Assembly: GCF_003160695.1 (NCBI RefSeq)
Contig: NZ_QGDD01000009.1
Location: forward strand, 1 to 64,000
DNA length: 64,000 bases
Reading direction: 5' to 3'
Source of the DNA: Nocardioides silvaticus
GTDB taxonomy: Bacteria > Actinomycetota > Actinomycetes > Propionibacteriales > Nocardioidaceae
Position 1 is the first letter of the stretch. Each line of letters begins with the position of its first letter. The translations under genes and the position numbers were made by a program. Positions 59,354 through 64,000 of this stretch are shown here, in pieces. The notes below the pieces were generated by a model. The model was not told where the DNA came from. It worked only from the letters and a program-made list of their open reading frames with translations, and made no database searches.

Positions 59354-59959
59354 GGCGCTGCGCGGGGCTTGGTGGGTTGCGCCGGTCGGTGTGTGTCGGG
59401 CGTGGCCTGCCTGGGCTGGGGCCGGAGCGGATCGTGGGCCCCGGTCGGCTTCAAAGCCGGGCCTTTTCCGCCGGCCAGATCCAACAGGGCTCGGTCGCCC
59501 GAGTCACACGCAACGCCGGCCGGGCACGCCGAGGCCGACGAGACCGCCTTCGGAGCCGGCGGGGCCCGGACTCGCCCACCGGGGCCCACGCCCCGCACCG
59601 GCCAGGGTGGGCAGGCCACGCCCGCGCCACACCCGGCTCCACGACGGGGTGGATGTGGTTGGTCATGTGCCACGTGGCCGGTCACCGGCGAACACGACAG
59701 GTGGGAACCCACCCACCCCGAGGGGTCGGTCGTGCTCGCCGGGCGGTGGGGCCGGGAGGTCCAGGTCAAGCGGGAGGGTCGCGCCGGCGGGGCGTGGATG
59801 GGTCTGGCTGCGGCGCCCAGCACCGCGGGAGCGAAGCGACCGCGCTGCTGGGGGACGGATGTGGTTGCCCCGCCGGCGCGAGCCCTCCCGCGCAGGCCGA
59901 CGGCCTCCCGGCACCACCGCCCCACCGACCACGACCCACACATCAAGCCGCGCAGCGCC
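59354..59959. mobile_element. MITE-like element with terminal inverted repeats
   Basis: The gene-free gap 59333-59986 is bracketed by GGCGCTGCGCGG (59354-59365) and its exact complement CCGCGCAGCGCC (59948-59959), followed inward by CTTG on both sides. Inside, GGGAGGGTCGCGCCGGCGGGGC (about 59771-59792) pairs imperfectly with GCCCCGCCGGCGCGAGCCCTCCC-type sequence near 59868-59890 as a long hairpin. The open frames across it look like shadows, with skewed composition. Its length near 606 bp and lack of a transposase fit a non-autonomous element. Confidence 0.45.
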
Positions 59960-59986
59960 AACCCCCCGGCGGGCTAAAGTCTGAGC

Positions 59987-60409
59987 ATGACCGCGCCCTC
60001 GGAGATCATCACGACCGATCCGGCCACGACGGTGCGAGCGTTCTTCGCGGCGATGGAGGACCGCGCGGTGCGCCAGGCGCTCGAGCTGACCGACCCTGGC
60101 ATCGTGTGGCGCAACACCTCGCTGCCGACGGTGAAGGGGAAGATGGTCGGGCGGATCCTCAAGGGTCTCGAGAAGGGCGCCTTCGGGATCCGGGCGGACT
60201 TCCACGACGTCGTGGCGACGGGCAACGTCGTGCTCACCCGGCGGACCGACTACCTGCGGATGGGTCCGCTGGAGATCGACTTCTGGGTGTGCGGGACGTT
60301 CCACCTGAGCCCCGAGGGGCGGATCGTGCTGTGGCACGACTACTTCAGCTGGACCAACGTCCTGGGCGGCACCGTGCGCGGCGCGTTCCGCATGGTGCGC
60401 GGGCGCTGA
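59987..60409 (+). CDS. Limonene-1,2-epoxide hydrolase-like NTF2-fold protein
   Basis: A 140-residue protein. The cone-shaped NTF2 fold is suggested by TVRAFFAAMEDRAVRQALEL and HLSPEGRIVLWHDYFSW. The Arg-Asp pair in TRRTDYL and the Asp in HDYF correspond to the catalytic Asp-Arg-Asp of limonene epoxide hydrolase. The substrate is unknown. ATG start without a clear upstream signal. It converges on the DUF2786 gene with a 6-bp gap. Confidence 0.8.
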   Translation: MTAPSEIITTDPATTVRAFFAAMEDRAVRQALELTDPGIVWRNTSLPTVKGKMVGRILKGLEKGAFGIRADFHDVVATGNVVLTRRTDYLRMGPLEIDFWVCGTFHLSPEGRIVLWHDYFSWTNVLGGTVRGAFRMVRGR

Positions 60410-60415
60410 CGTCCG

Positions 60416-61729
60416 TCAGCCCGCCTCGCCGAGCGCCTTCTCGTCGCTGAGGCGTGCCCGGTCGGCGGCGCGGAGGCCCTCCTCCGCCGCCATCGGCGCG
60501 TCGTTGACCTTCGTGCGACGGTCCGCCGCCCAGGTGCCGCGGATGTTGTTGCGCCGTAGCGCCTCGGCGAAGAAGTCGTGGACGTCGATCTCCTTCTGCC
60601 GCAACGCCAGCGCGGTCTCGCTCGACTGCTCGGGCTCGACCCGGACCGCGGCCAGAGTGGCCTCGCGGGCCTCGTCGAGCCGCTCGCCGATCCGCCAGGC
60701 GTAGGCCTCGTAGAACGCCAACCGGGCGGTGATCGTGGCCACCGGTCGGGCGACGTAGCGCCGGCGCCGGGAGTCCCAGACCGTCTGCTCGTCGCGCAGC
60801 CCGGACCGGAGGTGGCGCTCGCAGTCGGCCACCATCTGGACGAGCAGCGACTCGTAGATCGCCTTCGTGACCGCGATGTCGGACGGGAAGCCGTGCAGCG
60901 TCACCGCGGTCGAGTCGTGGCTGATCGTGCAGCGGATGTCGTTGGCGTGGGCGATGTTGAGCAGCAGCCGGACGTAGCGGGCCAGCCCCTTCTTGCCGCG
61001 CTGACCGATCCGGTAGCTCTCCGCCACCGGCTGCTCGCGCCCCTCCTCCTTGGCCGTGTGGGCGCGGGCGACGGCGAGGGCGACGGAGTGCCGGGTGGCC
61101 AGCGCCTGCGCCTTGGCGAGGTAGGCCGCCCGCTCGTGCTCGTTGCTCGCGCGCTCGGCCTGCCGCAACAGCTTGGCCAGCCGGGCCAGCGCCCCGTCGT
61201 CGACCGAGTGGCCGACCTGCTCGAGCCCCTCCGCGGCGTAGGCGAGCTGCAGCAGCTGGGCGGTCACCGGCAGGCCGGCATCCTCGAGCAGCCGCAGGAA
61301 GGTCGCGCGCCACTCCGCGCCGTGCGCGTGCTCCCCGGACAGGTGGTGGGTGAGCTCGTGGAGCACGACCGTCGCCCGCAGCGCCCAGCGTCCGCCCACC
61401 TCGAACGGCGGCAGCGCGATCGTGCGCGTCTCCGGCTCGTAGACGGCCATCCGCGCCCCGGCACGGGAACGGACGACGACCTCCTGCTGCTCGCGTCCGT
61501 CGTAGTCCTTGCCGGAATCGCGCAGCCGCGCGAGCACCGCGTCGAGGTACGTCGCCGCCGCGGCGGGCTCGGTGAACCGCAGGTCGGGTCCCGGCTCGTA
61601 GGTCTGCCCGTCGACCGTCACCGAAGGTCGCTCCGCGGTCGTGGAGTCGAGCCAGGCGGCGAGCCGGTCCTCGGCGGCGTAGACCGCCCGCCGGTCGGGG
61701 TCGGCGCTCCTCGGCCTCGCTGTCGTCAT
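60416..61729 (-). CDS. Metallohydrolase-DUF2786 fusion protein
   Basis: A 437-residue protein. Residues 1-160 match the TIGR04338-type putative metallohydrolase with the zinc motif VLHELTHHLSG (HExxH variant, near residue 125). Residues 185-235 form a DUF2786 domain (LARLAKLLRQAERASNEHER with AQALATRHSVAL). The remainder (LLLNIAHANDIRCTISH, YESLLVQMVADCERHL) is the DUF7168-like part. In other actinobacteria the two halves often occur as separate proteins. Role unknown; it lies next to a SNF2 helicase in the same direction. Confidence 0.8.
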   Translation of the reverse strand: MTTARPRSADPDRRAVYAAEDRLAAWLDSTTAERPSVTVDGQTYEPGPDLRFTEPAAAATYLDAVLARLRDSGKDYDGREQQEVVVRSRAGARMAVYEPETRTIALPPFEVGGRWALRATVVLHELTHHLSGEHAHGAEWRATFLRLLEDAGLPVTAQLLQLAYAAEGLEQVGHSVDDGALARLAKLLRQAERASNEHERAAYLAKAQALATRHSVALAVARAHTAKEEGREQPVAESYRIGQRGKKGLARYVRLLLNIAHANDIRCTISHDSTAVTLHGFPSDIAVTKAIYESLLVQMVADCERHLRSGLRDEQTVWDSRRRRYVARPVATITARLAFYEAYAWRIGERLDEAREATLAAVRVEPEQSSETALALRQKEIDVHDFFAEALRRNNIRGTWAADRRTKVNDAPMAAEEGLRAADRARLSDEKALGEAG

Positions 61730-61792
61730 GCCGTCGAGTCTGCCCGACGGCCCCGACAGATCCGCGGTGGCCGCGCTGTCCTGTGGAGAGAC

Positions 61793-64000
61793 CTACGCGT
61801 CGTCGGGCGCCGGGGCGGCGGGCGGCTGGTAGAGCAACCGCTCCTGCTCCACGGCGACCACCTGGCGCGCGATCTCGGCGTCGGTCGCCTCCGGCGACGC
61901 GTCGGCGGTGACGCTCGTCGCGGCGTACTCCTCGAAGAGCTGCCGCTTGTGCGAGAGCAGCTCGGTGATCCGCTCGTCCACGGCGTCCTCCGACAGCAGC
62001 CGGTGCACCTGCACCGAGTGCAGCTGCCCCATCCGGTGGGCGCGGGCGACGGCCTGCGCCTCGAGCGCCGGGTTCAGCTGGGGCTCGCAGAGCACGACCA
62101 CCGACGCGGCCTGGATGTTGAGCCCCACGCCGCCGGTCGTGACCTGCGCGAGCAGCACGGCTCCGCCCTCGGCGGCCGAGAAGTCGTCGATCAGCGACTG
62201 CCGCGCCGCCGCCGGCACCGACCCGTCCAGCGGGCCGAAGACGGGCCCCGGGAGCAGCTCCGGCAGCGACCCCAACACGTCGCGGAAGAACGAGTAGACG
62301 ATCACCCGGCGGCCGTTGTCCTCGGCCTCCTCGACGATCTCGACCAGCCGCCCGACCTTGGGGGACTCGGCCCCGTGGAGCATCGCGACCCGTCGCATCT
62401 GCATCAGGTTCCCGGCCGCGACCGCCGCGCGGTAGGCGTCGAGGTCACGCGGGCCGAGCGGCAGCCACTCCTCGACCTCCACCAGCTCGGGCAGCTCGGT
62501 GAGCACGTCCTCCTGGCTGCGCCGGAGGTACGCCGGGGCCACCGCCCGCCGGAACGCCCGCGGCGCGACGTCGTCGAGACCGGCGAGCAGCCCGGGCTGG
62601 AGGTAGGCGACCAGCGTCCGGAACTCGCCGACGTGGTTCTGCATCGGCGTCCCCGTCAGCAGGATGGCGTGGTCGACCGCCGCCACCAACCGCGCCACCC
62701 GCTGGGAGCGCTGGGCCTCCGGGTTCTTCACGTACTGCGCCTCGTCGACCACCACGCACGCGATCCGCGGTCCCTCGGCCCAGGCCTCGGACTCCATCCA
62801 CGTCGTGTCGTACGTCGTCACCGCGATCCCGCCGTCCGCGACCCACGCCGCGGCGGCCTCCCGCCACTCCTCGCCGTGGACGCGGTGGGCGGTGAGGGTC
62901 GACCGCGCCGCTACCTCGCGCAGCCAGTTCACGAGCACCCCCGGCGGGCAGACGACGAGGAAGTGGGTGGCGCCGGTCGCCCACAGGTGGGCGAGCACCG
63001 CCAGCGCCTCGATGGTCTTGCCGAGCCCCATCTCGTCGCCGAGCACGACCTTGCGCTGCACGAGCGCGAACCGCGCGCCGAAGCTCTGGTAGCCGCGCAG
63101 CGCCACCGTCAGCGCCTCGGTGCGCAGCGCCTGCTCGCGCACCGCCTCGACCAGGCCGGCAGGCAGATCGCCGTGGCCGGCCCGCTGGTCCTCGGTCAGG
63201 TAGCCCGCCTCGCCCAGCAGGGCGTAGTAGTCCGCCGGCCGGGCCGTGAAGTCCGCCCACGGGTCGGCGACCGGCCCGCGGCCCGTCGTCACGGCCACCA
63301 GGTCGGCCCGCCGGACGACGGTGGCGATCGCGTCGGCGAGCCCGGACGCCGGCAGCTCGCGCTCGGGCCGGACGAGCAACAGCTCGGTGGTGTCGTCGAC
63401 GACGGCGGCCAGCGGCGCGAGGTCGTCGGCGATCGCGAGGTCCGCTCCGGCCCCCTGCGTACGACGCACGCCGTCCCACCGCGCGAGGGCGGCGACCACC
63501 GCACCGGCCGCCGGGTCGGGCGTGCCCGGCAGTCGGACCGGCTGCTCGTCCGCGGTCACCCGGGCGAGGGTCCGTGCGGCGCCGACCAGGTTGTCGCGGA
63601 AGACGTTGCCGATGCCGGGCAGCGAGGTGAGCTCGGCCCGCCGGTCGAGGACGGCCTGCACGGTGGTGATCCCGGCCCGCCTCAGCGGCGCGAGCTGGAG
63701 CAGCGCAGTGGTGACGTCGGCCAACGCGTCGAGCGGCATCGCCGACAGTGCGGCTCGGACGGCCGGCGCGCGGTAGCCGGCGACGGCCTCGTCGAGGGCG
63801 GCGCGGGCCGGCGCCTCCTCGGCCGCGGCGGCGCGCAGGTCGGCCACCGCCCGCGGCAGCTCGCCGAACCAGGCGCCGTCCAGCGTCGCCGGCCGCCCGC
63901 CCACCAGCGCCGCGAGGCCGAGCCGCGGGTCGAGCAGGTCGGCCGCCGACAACCCGGTGGGGTCGAGCTCGCCGGTCGGCGCCGCGAGCCGCTCCAGGGT
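61793..64000 (-). CDS. SNF2-family DEAD/DEAH helicase, 5' end outside the window
   Basis: At least 735 codons are in view; the frame is still open at 64000 (residues just before are PTGLSAADLLDP), so the gene begins outside. The N-terminal 250 residues are Ala-rich with a helix-hairpin-helix-like piece SLPGIGNVFRDNL. The motor has GDEMGLGKT, VVVDEAQYVKN, LTGTPMQN, and in the second lobe VIVYSFF, TTGGVGLNIQAAS and RAHRMGQ. It should move along duplex DNA using ATP. A link to repair or defence is only a guess. Confidence 0.92.
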   Translation of the reverse strand, partial: TLERLAAPTGELDPTGLSAADLLDPRLGLAALVGGRPATLDGAWFGELPRAVADLRAAAAEEAPARAALDEAVAGYRAPAVRAALSAMPLDALADVTTALLQLAPLRRAGITTVQAVLDRRAELTSLPGIGNVFRDNLVGAARTLARVTADEQPVRLPGTPDPAAGAVVAALARWDGVRRTQGAGADLAIADDLAPLAAVVDDTTELLLVRPERELPASGLADAIATVVRRADLVAVTTGRGPVADPWADFTARPADYYALLGEAGYLTEDQRAGHGDLPAGLVEAVREQALRTEALTVALRGYQSFGARFALVQRKVVLGDEMGLGKTIEALAVLAHLWATGATHFLVVCPPGVLVNWLREVAARSTLTAHRVHGEEWREAAAAWVADGGIAVTTYDTTWMESEAWAEGPRIACVVVDEAQYVKNPEAQRSQRVARLVAAVDHAILLTGTPMQNHVGEFRTLVAYLQPGLLAGLDDVAPRAFRRAVAPAYLRRSQEDVLTELPELVEVEEWLPLGPRDLDAYRAAVAAGNLMQMRRVAMLHGAESPKVGRLVEIVEEAEDNGRRVIVYSFFRDVLGSLPELLPGPVFGPLDGSVPAAARQSLIDDFSAAEGGAVLLAQVTTGGVGLNIQAASVVVLCEPQLNPALEAQAVARAHRMGQLHSVQVHRLLSEDAVDERITELLSHKRQLFEEYAATSVTADASPEATDAEIARQVVAVEQERLLYQPPAAPAPDDA

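Noticed and set aside
59342..60450. Several long plus-strand frames and one minus-strand frame across the gap after pafC
   Set aside because: Their translations are Pro/Arg/Gly-rich without domains, they have no start signals, and all are open together, as in non-coding high-G+C DNA.

Overview
The window is very G+C-rich with dense, often translationally coupled genes, many GTG starts and gene families typical of Actinobacteria. Gene content (CysO/Mec/CysM, ClpS-DUF2017, PafB/PafC, DUF3039, DUF3618, a LexA-box DUF222/HNH gene) and short palindromic repeats of the type GTCTCGATAC...CTACTCGACGACC point to the family Nocardioidaceae, most likely Nocardioides. The placement is by pattern recognition and was not checked by any search.

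Layout. 0-1.1 kb: the start of a DUF222/HNH gene under a LexA-type SOS promoter, then a gene-free field of degenerate palindromic repeats. 1.1-9.4 kb: a linalool-dehydratase-like membrane protein with a small membrane partner and divergent TetR regulator, a short-chain reductase, a HIT hydrolase, a FabG-type reductase, a DUF3048 lipoprotein, a second TetR regulator and YqgE. 9.4-17.5 kb: DUF3039 with an SF2 helicase, then an iron-siderophore uptake operon behind an iron box (ATPase, binding lipoprotein, fused double permease), an S37 peptidase and DUF1697. 17.5-37.7 kb: a housekeeping block whose core order clpS-DUF2017-mec-cysO-cysM-murI-MBL phosphodiesterase-rph-rdgB is the same as in Mycobacterium tuberculosis (Rv1331 to Rv1341), but split by three insertions: a tripartite tricarboxylate transporter with a CitA/CitB-like two-component system, an acetyltransferase and a desaturase; an alkaline-phosphatase-like enzyme; and a NarL-type two-component system with an ABC exporter.

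37.8-48.7 kb is an accessory island beginning at a tRNA with anticodon UAG. It holds about fourteen small, mostly unrelated genes in mixed orientation, with visibly lower G+C than the flanks: DUF5677, DUF6228, Stf0 sulfotransferase, aminoglycoside-phosphotransferase-like, several lipoproteins and small membrane proteins, and a TolB-like propeller. The 3' end of nearly every gene abuts a degenerate hairpin repeat (CCCGCTACTGCCG ... TGCCGAGTAGCGGG), which in several cases supplies the stop codon. This cassette-like array, with no integrase in view, is the most unusual structure in the window.

48.8-64 kb: a CGNR regulator, a truncated azlC, a Bcp peroxiredoxin, a CbiMNQO-type nickel/cobalt importer behind an exact match to the Streptomyces Nur box, DUF3618, a GroES-like protein, a penicillin-acylase-family enzyme, PafB-PafC, a roughly 600-bp MITE-like element with inverted ends, a limonene-epoxide-hydrolase-like protein, a metallohydrolase-DUF2786 fusion and a SNF2 helicase that runs off the end of the window.
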